Shown: positions 18,121 through 27,249, counted from the stretch's first letter. The stretch: DNA of 44,416 nucleotides from an uncultured Pelagibacteraceae bacterium (GCA_902594245.1 CACJLM010000004.1:1-44416), one strand, 5' to 3'. The notes: a model not told the origin generated them from the letters alone. Translations and numbers: made by a program.

Positions 18121-18180
18121 TTTTAATAGCTATATAAAGCCCTTTTATAAAAATTACACTTTAGTTTTCGCGACAATTTA

Positions 18181-18882
18181 TCAATTAATCACATAATTTA
18201 TGATCGAAATAGCAGATATCACTGCTGTTTCTGACCTTAAAATATTCTCATTAATTTTAAGAGACTGAACACCTTTAAAAGAGAGAATTTCCTCTCTCTC
18301 AGCCTCTGAAAAATCACCCTCTGGACCTATTATAATACAAATAGGCTTATCTGTTAAATTCGATTTATCAATTTTTTTATTATCTGAATTTAAATCAGTA
18401 AAAATTAAATCCATTGAATTTGAGTTTAAAAAATTTTTTAAACTTTGCACTTTCTCAATTTCAGGCACATTAAGTCGATTTGATTGTTCACTTGCTTCAA
18501 TAACTATTTTTTCTAAACGCTCGTTATTGATTTTTCTCACAACTGTTCTATCAAAAATAATAGGTAAAAATTTTGTTACTCCTAATTCTGTTGCTTTTTG
18601 AATCATAAAATTTTGATAGTTTGATTTAATTGGAGAGAATGCTAGCCACAATTCTTTTGAACTTTCTTTTTTTCTCAATTGTTTAATTGTTTTAAATTCA
18701 ACAACACCCTTTGATATTTTTAAAACTTTTGCTTCCCATTCTCCATTTTTATTAAATATTGAAAAAACTTCACTTTCTTTAATTCGCATGACTTTAATCA
18801 AATAATGTGATTGAGACTTATCTAATCTATTGGTCATATCTGCAGATAATATGTTCGAAAAAAATAATCTAATATTGCTCAT
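18181..18882 (-). CDS. rsmE: 16S rRNA m3U1498 methyltransferase
   Basis: Methylates U1498 of 16S rRNA using SAM. The 233-aa SPOUT-class protein has an N-terminal PUA-like domain (RLFFSN, HYLIKVMRIKES) and the C-terminal knot with IIGPEGDFSEAEREEI and LKINENILRSETAVISAISI, the family's SAM-binding signature. It is divergent from the HAD gene, with start codons 17 bp apart, so at least one promoter must lie inside coding DNA. Confidence 0.93.
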   Translation of the reverse strand: MSNIRLFFSNILSADMTNRLDKSQSHYLIKVMRIKESEVFSIFNKNGEWEAKVLKISKGVVEFKTIKQLRKKESSKELWLAFSPIKSNYQNFMIQKATELGVTKFLPIIFDRTVVRKINNERLEKIVIEASEQSNRLNVPEIEKVQSLKNFLNSNSMDLIFTDLNSDNKKIDKSNLTDKPICIIIGPEGDFSEAEREEILSFKGVQSLKINENILRSETAVISAISIINYVIN

Positions 18883-18899
18883 TTGTGTTAAGTTAGTTT

Positions 18900-19562
18900 A
18901 TGAAAAATGTTAAAGCAATAATTTTTGATGCTTACGGAACATTGTTTGATGTAAATTCTGCTGCTGAAAAATGCAAAGATAAAATTGGAGATAAATGGGA
19001 GCCTTTTGCAAATTTTTGGAGAACCACCCAGTTAGAATACACTTGGCTTCGAAGTTTGATGGGAAGACACAAAGATTTTTGGCAAATTACAGAAGATAGC
19101 TTAGACAAATCTATGAAAGCTTTCAAAATAGAGTTTAGTATGAGAGATGAATTGCTAAATCTCTATAAAGTTCTCTCACCTTTTAAAGAAGTTCAAGAAA
19201 CTTTGAAAACATTAAAGGAAAAAAAACTTAAATTAGCTATTCTTTCTAATGGAACTCCATCCTTGCTTAATGAATTAGTCAAAAGTAATAATCTAGAAAA
19301 TTTATTCGATGATATCTTCTCTATTGAAGAAGTAGGAGTTTATAAACCAAACTCAAAAGTTTATGACATGCCAGTAAAAAAATACAAAATAAGAAAAGAT
19401 GAAATTGCTTTTTTAAGTGCTAATACATGGGATGTTTCTGGTGGTGGAAATTATGGCTACCAAGCTATTTGGGTTAATAGAAACAATAATATCTTTGATA
19501 ACTTAGATTTTGAACCAAAATTAGAAATTAAAAATTTATCTGGATTGTTAAGTGAATTATAA
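18900..19562 (+). CDS. HAD-superfamily hydrolase, (S)-2-haloacid dehalogenase type
   Basis: The 220-aa protein has all four HAD motifs. Nucleophile D10 is in IIFDAYGTLFD, motif II is LSNGTPSLL, the lysine is in VYKPNSKVYDMP, and motif IV is represented by SANTWDVSGGGNYGYQAIWVNR, the form specific to L-2-haloacid dehalogenases (type II). It would hydrolyse short 2-haloalkanoic acids such as chloro- or fluoroacetate, although some members with this signature act on other substrates. It starts a co-oriented run with the CxxC protein, DoxX, pirin and a quinone oxidoreductase. Confidence 0.88.
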   Translation: MKNVKAIIFDAYGTLFDVNSAAEKCKDKIGDKWEPFANFWRTTQLEYTWLRSLMGRHKDFWQITEDSLDKSMKAFKIEFSMRDELLNLYKVLSPFKEVQETLKTLKEKKLKLAILSNGTPSLLNELVKSNNLENLFDDIFSIEEVGVYKPNSKVYDMPVKKYKIRKDEIAFLSANTWDVSGGGNYGYQAIWVNRNNNIFDNLDFEPKLEIKNLSGLLSEL

Positions 19563-19609
19563 TATATAAATAACTTTGGAGACATAATTTTAAATAAAAA
19601 GGAAAAAAT

Positions 19610-19798
19610 ATGAGTGAAAAAAAAGATGTGTCTTTCGAAATTTATTCAGACTCGGAAAAAATGCTTGAGCAAATTACTGATAAATACGATCTTCCCGATA
19701 AATCAAAAGCTTTAAGATGTTTGTTGGATTATGTAGAGGAAAAAGAGTCTGATTGGGATGATATGTTTGCTACAGTACGATGTAATAGGTGTGGATAG
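19610..19798 (+). CDS. 62-aa acidic protein with C-terminal CxxC, unknown function
   Basis: A short ORF with a good ribosome binding site (AAGGAA about 6 bp before the ATG). The product is acidic: a beta-strand-like start (VSFEIYSDSEKM), a helical middle (MLEQITDKYDLPDKSKALRCLLDYVEE) reminiscent of a ribbon-helix-helix arrangement, and the tail VRCNRCG with a CxxC pair that could bind metal or be redox active. It is not recognised as a named family. It is 5 bp from the doxX ATG at 19804, so the two are probably co-translated. Confidence 0.65.
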   Translation: MSEKKDVSFEIYSDSEKMLEQITDKYDLPDKSKALRCLLDYVEEKESDWDDMFATVRCNRCG

Positions 19799-19803
19799 TA
19801 ATT

Positions 19804-20172
19804 ATGATTAAAATTTTTGACTTAATAGGAAGAGTTTTTATTTCAGGTGTTTTTTTATTAAGTGGTTTCAGTAAAATTGGAAATTATGACGGAACAGTGG
19901 GCTGGATGGAAAGTTTTGGACTTCCAGGTTTTTTGTTAATACCTGCAATCATATTAGAAATACTTGCGCCGATATTAATCATAATTGGTTATCAAACTAA
20001 GATTGCTGCTGGAGCTTTAAGTTTATTTTGTATAGCTACAGCTATTATTTTTCACACAGATTTTTCAGATCAAATGCAATTTATTGCTTTTATGAAAAAT
20101 CTTGCATTAGCGGGTGGTTTTTTATTCTTAGTAGTGAATGGTGCAAAAGGTTATTGCTTAGATAAAAAGTAA
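19804..20172 (+). CDS. DoxX family membrane protein
   Basis: This 122-aa protein has four predicted TM helices and the DoxX hallmarks: GRVFISGVFLLSGFSKIGNYDGT at the N-terminus, then LEILAPILIIIGYQTKIAA and a final helix LALAGGFLFLVVNGA. I chose the ATG at 19804 (MIKIFDL) rather than the in-frame ATG at 19789, which lies inside the preceding gene. DoxX proteins are linked to quinone or thiol redox processes, but their biochemical role is not well defined. It is co-oriented with the pirin and quinone oxidoreductase genes. Confidence 0.85.
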   Translation: MIKIFDLIGRVFISGVFLLSGFSKIGNYDGTVGWMESFGLPGFLLIPAIILEILAPILIIIGYQTKIAAGALSLFCIATAIIFHTDFSDQMQFIAFMKNLALAGGFLFLVVNGAKGYCLDKK

Positions 20173-20208
20173 TCTTGAATCAAACATTAAAATTATTATT
20201 TGAGTGCT

Positions 20209-21045
20209 ATGAAAAATATTGAAGTAAAACAAATTATAGATCCAATCCCTGCTTCTGATGGTGCGGGAGTAAAGTTGAAAAGAAGTATTGGTGTTGAACC
20301 TAACTACTTTGATCCATTTTTAATGTTAGATGAATTTGGTTCTGAAAACAGCGAGGATTATATTGCTGGTTTTCCCCCACATCCACACAGAGGAATTGAA
20401 ACTGTTACTTATATGTTGGCAGGTGATTTTGAGCATAAAGATAGCACTGGTGGTGAAGGGAGAATGACAGCAGGAGATGTTCAGTGGATGAAAACTGGAA
20501 GTGGTATAATTCACTCTGAAATGCCTGCTATGAAAGAAGGTAAACTACATGGTTTTCAATTATGGATTAATATGCCAGCCAAACTAAAAATGAGTAAACC
20601 TGAATATATTTATATTGATGCAGATAAAATGAGCGTACATCAAGATGATGATAAGCAAGTAAAAGTAATAGCTGGTAAATTTGAAAAAGCTGAAGGCCCT
20701 GTAAAAGGACACAATGTTGAGCCTGTATATTTTGATGTTGAGTTAAATAAAGACAAAGAATTTAATTTTAATTTACCATCTACACATAATACTTTCGTTT
20801 ATTTAATTGATGGTGAAATAGAAATTGGTTCTAAAAAACATGATAATGTTAAAAATAGTACTTTAATATTACTCACAAAAGGTGAGGAACTAAAAATTAG
20901 GGCAAAAACAAACACAAAATTTCTAATTATATCAGGTAAACCAATTAATGAGGAAATTGCAAGAGGTGGGCCTTTTGTAATGAATACCAAAGCAGAAATC
21001 TTGCAAGCTGTTCAAGATTATCATAATGGTACGTTTGTAAAATGA
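20209..21045 (+). CDS. Pirin family protein
   Basis: A double-cupin protein of 279 codons including the stop. The N-terminal cupin carries the metal-binding cluster PHPHRGIETVTYMLAGDFEHKDS with GSGIIHSEMP, the pirin His/Glu site; the second cupin starts near VEPVYFDVEL. It ends with ARGGPFVMNT, the conserved pirin C-terminal motif. I prefer the ATG at 20209 (MKNIEVKQI) to an in-frame TTG at 20200. Some bacterial pirins have quercetinase activity and others act as redox sensors, so the function is open. It overlaps the quinone oxidoreductase gene by 4 bp (ATGA). Confidence 0.9.
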   Translation: MKNIEVKQIIDPIPASDGAGVKLKRSIGVEPNYFDPFLMLDEFGSENSEDYIAGFPPHPHRGIETVTYMLAGDFEHKDSTGGEGRMTAGDVQWMKTGSGIIHSEMPAMKEGKLHGFQLWINMPAKLKMSKPEYIYIDADKMSVHQDDDKQVKVIAGKFEKAEGPVKGHNVEPVYFDVELNKDKEFNFNLPSTHNTFVYLIDGEIEIGSKKHDNVKNSTLILLTKGEELKIRAKTNTKFLIISGKPINEEIARGGPFVMNTKAEILQAVQDYHNGTFVK

Positions 21046-22016
21046 AAACAGTAATAATTTCAAAAAATGGTGGACCAGAAGTTTTGGAATTAAAAGAAAT
21101 TAAATTAGGTGAACCAAAATCTGGAGAAGTTCTAATTAAGAATGAGGCTATTGGTTTAAATTATATTGATACCTATCATAGATCAGGCCTCTACCCTGTT
21201 GAATTACCCTCAAATATTGGAATTGAAGGTGCAGGTATTATTGAAAAAATTGGTCCAGATGTAAAAGATTTTAATGTTGGAGATAAAGTTGCTTATGCAT
21301 CAATGCCAATCGGCTCTTATGCAACTCATCGAATTTTTCCAACCAAAAAATTAGTAAAAGTTCCAAATGAAATTGAACTGGAGAATGTTGTGACTCTGAT
21401 GACTAAAGGTTTCACAGTTTTTTATCTTCTTCACAAAACTTATCCAGTCAAATCAGGTGAAACTATTTTATTTCACGCAGCTGCTGGAGGTGTTGGCCAA
21501 ATATTTTGTCAGTGGGCTAAAAGTTTAGGTTGTACTGTAATTGGAACAGTTGGATCTGATGAAAAAATTTCAATAGCTAAATCTAATGGTTGTGACCATG
21601 TAATCAATTATTCAAAAGAAAACTTTGCAGAGAAAGTTAAAGAAATAACGAATGGAATTGGTGTCCCAGTAGTTTACGATGGTGTAGGTAAAAAAACTTT
21701 TGATGGTTCAATAGAATGTTTAAAAGTTAGAGGTATGATGGTTTCTTTTGGAAATGCATCTGGTCCAATAGAGCCATGTAATGTTGGAAAATCTTTAGCG
21801 CCAAAAGGATTATATTTAACTAGACCTAGTATTGCTCACTATACAACAACAAGAGAAGAATTGGATGAGGCAGCAAATAAAGTTTTTGAAATGTTTATAA
21901 CTAAAAAATTTAAATTAAATATTTTTAAAAAGTATTCTTTAAATGAAATAGTTAAAGCTCACCAAGATTTAGAAAATAGAAAAATTTTGGGGCCTGCAGT
22001 TATTATACCTTCTTAA
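21042..22016 (+). CDS. NADPH:quinone oxidoreductase, zinc-independent MDR family
   Basis: The 324-aa medium-chain dehydrogenase/reductase resembles E. coli QorA. Early motifs are GEVLIKNEAIGLNYIDTYHRSGLYP and GIEGAGIIEKIG; the nucleotide-binding loop is ILFHAAAGGVGQIFCQWAK (AxxGGVG); SFGNASG follows later. The Zn ligands of alcohol dehydrogenases are absent, as expected for the quinone reductase branch. It reduces quinones or enones with NADPH. It is coupled to pirin by ATGA overlap, and its 3' end overlaps the convergent DUF2721 gene by 4 bp. Confidence 0.9.
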   Translation: MKTVIISKNGGPEVLELKEIKLGEPKSGEVLIKNEAIGLNYIDTYHRSGLYPVELPSNIGIEGAGIIEKIGPDVKDFNVGDKVAYASMPIGSYATHRIFPTKKLVKVPNEIELENVVTLMTKGFTVFYLLHKTYPVKSGETILFHAAAGGVGQIFCQWAKSLGCTVIGTVGSDEKISIAKSNGCDHVINYSKENFAEKVKEITNGIGVPVVYDGVGKKTFDGSIECLKVRGMMVSFGNASGPIEPCNVGKSLAPKGLYLTRPSIAHYTTTREELDEAANKVFEMFITKKFKLNIFKKYSLNEIVKAHQDLENRKILGPAVIIPS

Positions 22017-22417
22017 TCAACATTAACATCCATATCTGACATATGGAGCTTTAAAGCATTTGTTGAAATGTGAATTTCTCTTATAAAAAATAAAATTGAA
22101 ATTATCATAGATAAACAACAAGAACCAAAAATTACTCTGGCAATAAACAATGTATCTAGATAGAGAGCGAATACAGTTAGCATATTAAATAAAAATCCAA
22201 ATGCTGCAAACATGATAGTCCATCTTAAAAGTGTAATTCTACCGCTTAAGTTAATAAACTGTTTTTTCCATTCTGCTGGAATATGTTTTTCATAAACATG
22301 TTCATCATGTAATTCTCTAATTAATTTACTTAATGAGTGAAATCTATTGCTGTAAACACTCATTAAAAGTGGGATAGCGGGAAACATTAAAGCTGTTACT
22401 GTATAGTCTATATTCAT
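22013..22417 (-). CDS. DUF2721 family membrane protein
   Basis: A small protein of 134 aa from the ATG at 22417; an upstream in-frame TTG at 22438 gives 141 aa but a less natural start. Three hydrophobic segments are seen: FPAIPLLMSVY near the N-terminus, WTIMFAAFGFLFNMLTVFAL, and FGSCCLSMIISILFFI. YSNRFHSLSKLIRELHDEH and LSGRITLLRW between TM1 and TM2 match the DUF2721 pattern. The function is unknown. It is divergent from ubiA, with about 51 bp between starts. Confidence 0.75.
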   Translation of the reverse strand: MNIDYTVTALMFPAIPLLMSVYSNRFHSLSKLIRELHDEHVYEKHIPAEWKKQFINLSGRITLLRWTIMFAAFGFLFNMLTVFALYLDTLFIARVIFGSCCLSMIISILFFIREIHISTNALKLHMSDMDVNVD

Positions 22418-22468
22418 ACGAATCAGTTTGATTATCAATCTTGTGTTTGTTATTTACAAGTAAAATTT

Positions 22469-23335
22469 ATGAACCAACTAAATGTTTTTATAGAACTTAC
22501 AAGACTTAAAAAGCCAATTGGCTACATGCTATTATTTTGGCCATGCGCCTGGGGCTTAACCCTAGTTTATGATTTCAATGATAATCTTAATATTTATTTT
22601 TTTTATTTACTTCTTTTTTTTCTTGGATCGGTCTTAATGAGATCGGCCGGATGTATAGTAAATGATATTTTAGATAAAGAATACGATAAAAAAGTTTCAA
22701 GAACTAGAGATAGACCTTTAGCTTCAGGAAAAATTTCTTGGAAAATTGCTCTACTCTATTCTGGTGTTTTATGTTTTCTAGCTCTTCTTGTTTTGTTAAA
22801 TTTTAATTTATTCACAATTATTCTAGCTTTCGGATCAATGCCCCTAGCATTTACCTATCCATTAATGAAAAGATATACTTACTGGCCTCAACTATTTTTA
22901 GGAATAACATTTAATTATGGTTTAATTCTTGGATGGACCTCAATTTCTGCAGAAATAAGTTTAATCGCACTTATATTTTATTTTGGAGCCATATTTTGGA
23001 CACTCGGATACGACACAGTGTATGGGTATCAGGATATTAAAGATGATGAAATAATAGGATTAAAGTCAACCTCAATAAAATTTAAAGGTAATTCAAAACA
23101 GTTTTTATTTATATGTTATTTAATTTTTACTCTATGTTTGGTTTTTGGTGGTTATCTAATGGAATTTAGCTGGATATATTTTTTATTTTTAATAATGCCG
23201 ATTTTTCATTTATTTGTTTATCAGCTAAAATCATTTGAGTCAGAAACTCCTGAGATATGTCTGAAATTATTTAAAAGTAATAACTTATTTGGTTTAATTG
23301 TTTTAATTACCATAATTATAGGAAAAGTTTTTTAA
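22469..23335 (+). CDS. ubiA: 4-hydroxybenzoate polyprenyltransferase
   Basis: Joins the polyprenyl tail to 4-hydroxybenzoate in ubiquinone synthesis, in the inner membrane. The 288-aa protein has about eight TM helices, the first Asp-rich motif NDILDKEYD with SRTRDRPLASG, and the second motif GYQDIKDDEIIGLKSTSI. RLKKPIGYMLLFWPCAWGL at the N-terminus is UbiA-typical. The final A of its TAA stop starts the msbA ATG, so it leads into the lipid A gene run. Confidence 0.94.
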   Translation: MNQLNVFIELTRLKKPIGYMLLFWPCAWGLTLVYDFNDNLNIYFFYLLLFFLGSVLMRSAGCIVNDILDKEYDKKVSRTRDRPLASGKISWKIALLYSGVLCFLALLVLLNFNLFTIILAFGSMPLAFTYPLMKRYTYWPQLFLGITFNYGLILGWTSISAEISLIALIFYFGAIFWTLGYDTVYGYQDIKDDEIIGLKSTSIKFKGNSKQFLFICYLIFTLCLVFGGYLMEFSWIYFLFLIMPIFHLFVYQLKSFESETPEICLKLFKSNNLFGLIVLITIIIGKVF

Positions 23336-25071
23336 TGAAAAAAACGGAAATCTATAAACGTCTCTATAAAGATTATTCAAAAAAATATTTAGATAAAATA
23401 CTATTATCAGCCTTTTTTTCTATACTTGTTGCAGGTAGTACTTCTGCTATAGCTTGGCTATTAGATCCAGCTATTAAAAAATTATTTATAGATAAAGATC
23501 AATCATTAATTTTCATAATCCCACTGATGATTATTGTTGCTTTCACTGTAAAAGGTTTATCTCTTTATTTTGCAAAAACAACGATGATTGGAGTTGGGGA
23601 AGAAGTAAAAAAAAAACTTCAGTTAGATATGACAAAGTCTTTAATTAAAGCAGATACTCAAATAATTGACAAAAAACATACAGGAAAATTTATTTCAAAT
23701 CTTACTTATGATGTCACGCACATCACAAATTTGTTAAGTCATGCTTTGCTAATTCTATTTAAAGACTCCATTACTTTGATTGGCTTATTATTTGTAATGT
23801 TCTCTCAAAATTGGAAGCTAGCCTTGATCTCAATTGTTATGATACCTTTAGCTGGATTTTCTGCAAAAACTTTAGGTAAAAGAGTTGGTAAAGTAACAAC
23901 GCAAGCTCAAGAAAAATCTGGTTTTCTAACTTCGTATCTAGTTGAGTTATTTAAAAATCATAAACTTATAAAAATTTTTCAAAAGGAGAATTATGAAAAT
24001 TCAAGAGTAAATCTTTATTTAGAACAACTGAAAGATAAAAATAAAAAAATTCAAGTTGTTTTCGTAAGGATGTCACCAATCATGGAAACATTAACTGGTA
24101 TAATGATAGCGGTACTTATTTTTTATTCAGGGAAATTAATGTCACAAAATGAACTCGATATAAATAATTTTTTTTCATTTTTAGCAGCTATGATGTTAGC
24201 TTACCAGCCAGTCAGAGCATTATCTACTCTCAATATGGTTCTTAACCAAGGAATATCAGCAGCATCTAGAATTTTACCTATCGTTGATAATAAAAATAAA
24301 ATTAATGATATTGAAAATGCAAAAGACCTAGAATTAAAAGAAGCAAAGATAAGCTTTGAAAATATTAAATTTGCTTATGATAAAGATGAAAATAAAGTTC
24401 TACACAAAGTAAATTTAGAATTTACTGGAGGAAAAATGACATCACTTGTTGGGCATAGTGGTTCGGGTAAATCAACAATTCTTAACTTGATACCAAGATT
24501 TTATGATGCAGAGTCTGGAGATATTTTTATCGATAATCAGTCAATATATAAAACAAAAATTAAATCTCTTAGAAATAATATTTCTTTAGTAAGTCAAGAA
24601 ACAACCTTATTCGATGACACAATCAAAAATAATATTAAATATGCAAAAGAAGATGCATCTGATGATGAAATAATTAAGGCAGCTAAACTTTCACATTGTG
24701 ATGAATTTATAAATCAACTACCTAATAAATATGAAACCCTAATTGGTGAAAATGGAGTTAGATTATCTGGAGGAGAAAAACAAAGAATTTCTATAGCAAG
24801 AGCTATGATGAAAAAAAGTCCAATTATTTTACTAGATGAAGCCACTTCATCTTTGGATAGTGAAACAGAGTCAAAAATTCAAGAAGCACTGTCAATCTTA
24901 ACAAAAAATAGAACTACTATTGTTATAGCTCACCGTCTATCAACGATACTTAATTCAAATAATATTTATGTGATAGATTCGGGTAAAATAGTTGCAAACG
25001 GTAAACATGAGGAGCTGATTAAAAATTCAGATCTTTACAAAAACTTTTATGAAAAACAAATTCAAAAATAG
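23335..25071 (+). CDS. msbA: Lipid A-core flippase, MsbA-type ABC exporter
   Basis: Flips lipid A-core across the inner membrane using ATP. The 578-aa half-transporter has six TM helices in the first ~310 residues and one nucleotide-binding domain. Walker A is GHSGSGKST at about 373-381, the signature is LSGGEKQR at 477-484, Walker B is PIILLDEATSSLD, and the switch His is in VIAHRLST. Alone it could be any multidrug-type exporter, but the next three genes (waaA, lpxK, lpxL) all act on lipid A, which supports MsbA. The gap to waaA is 2 bp. Confidence 0.9.
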   Translation: MKKTEIYKRLYKDYSKKYLDKILLSAFFSILVAGSTSAIAWLLDPAIKKLFIDKDQSLIFIIPLMIIVAFTVKGLSLYFAKTTMIGVGEEVKKKLQLDMTKSLIKADTQIIDKKHTGKFISNLTYDVTHITNLLSHALLILFKDSITLIGLLFVMFSQNWKLALISIVMIPLAGFSAKTLGKRVGKVTTQAQEKSGFLTSYLVELFKNHKLIKIFQKENYENSRVNLYLEQLKDKNKKIQVVFVRMSPIMETLTGIMIAVLIFYSGKLMSQNELDINNFFSFLAAMMLAYQPVRALSTLNMVLNQGISAASRILPIVDNKNKINDIENAKDLELKEAKISFENIKFAYDKDENKVLHKVNLEFTGGKMTSLVGHSGSGKSTILNLIPRFYDAESGDIFIDNQSIYKTKIKSLRNNISLVSQETTLFDDTIKNNIKYAKEDASDDEIIKAAKLSHCDEFINQLPNKYETLIGENGVRLSGGEKQRISIARAMMKKSPIILLDEATSSLDSETESKIQEALSILTKNRTTIVIAHRLSTILNSNNIYVIDSGKIVANGKHEELIKNSDLYKNFYEKQIQK

Positions 25072-25073
25072 AT

Positions 25074-26339
25074 ATGTTTTTTATTTATCAAGCACTATTA
25101 TCATTAACAATTTTAATATCACCTTTAATAATAATATTTAGAATATTAAAAGGTAAAGAAGATATTATTAGATTTAAAGAAAAATTTTGTTCTTTCTCAA
25201 AAAAAAGAAATTCTGGAAAATTGTTATGGTTTCACGGATCGAGTGTAGGCGAAATTATGAGTGTCCTTCCTATTATAAGCAAATATGATAATGATAATTC
25301 AATAGACCAAATTTTAATTACTTCGAGCACTCTAAGTTCCTCTAAAGTTTTAAAAAAATATAAATTTAAAAAAGTAGATCACCAATTTTTTCCGATAGAT
25401 CATTTTATCTTTTCTAGAATTTTTTTAAATTACTGGAAACCTCATTTAGTAATTTTTTTAGAATCGGAGATTTGGCCCTCTATGTATAGAGAAATTAAGT
25501 TTAAAAAGATTCCAATTATACTTCTAAATGCAAGGATAACAAAAAAGACTTTTAAAAGATGGAATAAATTTAAAAAGTATTCTTCAGAAATTTTTAACTT
25601 AATAGATTATGCTTATCCTCAAAATAATGAGACTAAAAATTATTTAAGAAAGTTAGGTGTTAAAGAAATTAATCTGATTGGAAATATAAAATATATTGAA
25701 AATATAAAAGATAAGCAAGATGATATCGATAAAAAGTTAAAATCACAGTTTAAAAAACATAAAATTAATGTTGCTGCTAGTACGCATAAAAGTGAGGAAT
25801 TATTTGCTGCTAAAACTCATATAATACTAAAAAAAAAAAACAAAAAACTCATAACAATCCTAATCCCTAGACACATAAATAGAATAAATGAGATTAATAA
25901 TGAACTAAAAAATTTAAAATTAAAAATAGTTCATCATAGTTCTAAAACTAAAAACTTAAAAAACGTAGATATTTATATAGTAGATACTTTTGGAGAATCC
26001 AAAAAATTTTACAAAATTGCAACAACAGTTTTTCTAGGAGGGTCAATAATAAATAAAGGAGGTCAAAATCCATTGGAACCAGCTCGGTATGGAGCTAAAA
26101 TTCTTCATGGACCAAATATACAAAATTTTACAGAAGTTTATAATTTTCTAAAATCCCTTAAAATTTCAAAAGAAATAAAAAATCCTTCACAACAAGCAAA
26201 TCAAGTGGTCTTTAAAAAAGATATGACTAAGGTAAAAAGAATTAGAAAAATAGGCAATGTAATTTTTAAAAATACTATAAAAGAATTGGATAAAAAAATT
26301 AATTATGAAATTAAAAAAACCCCTATTTTGGGATTATAA
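25074..26339 (+). CDS. waaA: 3-deoxy-D-manno-octulosonic acid (Kdo) transferase
   Basis: Adds Kdo to lipid IVA, starting the LPS inner core. The 421-aa membrane-anchored GT-B glycosyltransferase has an N-terminal hydrophobic anchor, WFHGSSVGEIMSVLPII with the catalytic Glu, FLESEIWPSMYREI, LLNARITKKTFKRW, and the donor-binding FLGGSIINKGGQNPLEPARYG. All match KdtA/WaaA. The coding sequence contains a run of 12 A (25829-25840). Its 3' end overlaps lpxK by 35 bp; the lpxK start is credible, so the overlap is real. Whether it adds one or two Kdo units cannot be told. Confidence 0.93.
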   Translation: MFFIYQALLSLTILISPLIIIFRILKGKEDIIRFKEKFCSFSKKRNSGKLLWFHGSSVGEIMSVLPIISKYDNDNSIDQILITSSTLSSSKVLKKYKFKKVDHQFFPIDHFIFSRIFLNYWKPHLVIFLESEIWPSMYREIKFKKIPIILLNARITKKTFKRWNKFKKYSSEIFNLIDYAYPQNNETKNYLRKLGVKEINLIGNIKYIENIKDKQDDIDKKLKSQFKKHKINVAASTHKSEELFAAKTHIILKKKNKKLITILIPRHINRINEINNELKNLKLKIVHHSSKTKNLKNVDIYIVDTFGESKKFYKIATTVFLGGSIINKGGQNPLEPARYGAKILHGPNIQNFTEVYNFLKSLKISKEIKNPSQQANQVVFKKDMTKVKRIRKIGNVIFKNTIKELDKKINYEIKKTPILGL

Positions 26340-27249
26340 AAAACCAAACACCATTGCCTATTTTTTTTGGCCCATATCATTTATTTTACAATTTTTAAAT
26401 TCTTTAAAAAAAGTCATTATTTTTAAAAAAAAATTTAATAATATAAAAACAATAGGCATTGGGAATATTTATATAGGTGGTACTGGCAAAACATCTTTAT
26501 GTTTAGAAATATATGAAATCTTAAAAAAGAAAAAATTAAAGACTTGCTTCATTAAAAAAGATTATTTTGATCAAAAAGATGAGCAAGAAATTTTAGAAAA
26601 AAAAGGAAAATTATTTAAATCAAAAAAAAGAGTAATAGCTTTACAAAATGCTATTAAGGAAGAATACAAAATTGCAATTTTTGATGATGGTTTACAAGAT
26701 GAATCAATAAATTATGATTTAAGTTTTTTATGTTTTAATAATTTAAATTGGATTGGTAATGGGCTTACAATCCCATCTGGGCCTCTAAGAGAAAATTTTA
26801 TGAACATAAAAAAATACAGTGATATTTTTATAAATGGAAATTTGGAAAATTTAGAAGATATCAAAAAAGAAATTTTAAAAATTAATTCTAAAGCAAATAT
26901 TCACGTTGGAAAATATGTTCCCCAAAATCTTGATGAACTTGACAATAAAGAAAATTATTTGGTTTTTTCTGGTATTGGAAATCACAAAACATTGTTATCA
27001 ATGTTAAAGATTAATAACTTTAAAATTATAAAAGACGTTGAATTTCCTGATCATTATAATTATTCAAAAAAAGATATTGATAAAATTATTTCAATATCAA
27101 AAGATTTAAATTGTAAAATCTTAACAACTGAAAAGGATTTTATCAGATTAAAAAATTATATGACAGATAATATAAGATTTATTTCCACAAGGCTTCAAAT
27201 ATTGGATGAAAAAAAACTTCTAACTACTTTATCAAAAATTCATGAGTAA
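26305..27249 (+). CDS. lpxK: Tetraacyldisaccharide 4'-kinase
   Basis: Phosphorylates the 4' position of the lipid A disaccharide to give lipid IVA. The 314-aa protein starts MKLKKPLFWDYKKPN, a typical LpxK N-terminus, with a membrane segment, the P-loop GIGNIYIGGTGKT (51-63), IFDDGLQDESINYDLS (the conserved DDGLQ motif) and GPLREN. FSGIGNHKTLLSML and the later TTEKDFIRL are also conserved. The start lies 35 bp inside waaA and its end overlaps lpxL by 8 bp, giving tight coupling of consecutive lipid A steps. Confidence 0.94.
   Translation: MKLKKPLFWDYKKPNTIAYFFWPISFILQFLNSLKKVIIFKKKFNNIKTIGIGNIYIGGTGKTSLCLEIYEILKKKKLKTCFIKKDYFDQKDEQEILEKKGKLFKSKKRVIALQNAIKEEYKIAIFDDGLQDESINYDLSFLCFNNLNWIGNGLTIPSGPLRENFMNIKKYSDIFINGNLENLEDIKKEILKINSKANIHVGKYVPQNLDELDNKENYLVFSGIGNHKTLLSMLKINNFKIIKDVEFPDHYNYSKKDIDKIISISKDLNCKILTTEKDFIRLKNYMTDNIRFISTRLQILDEKKLLTTLSKIHE

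Noticed and set aside
18121..18180. Strong sigma-70 promoter before ctaC
   Set aside because: A TTGTCG-like -35 and a TATAAA-like -10 can be drawn on the minus strand, but the spacing is about 19-20 bp, so I did not list it as a feature.
22439..22468. Inverted repeat CTTGT...ACAAG before ubiA
   Set aside because: The arms are only 5 bp with an 11-bp spacer, within chance expectation and without a U-tract.
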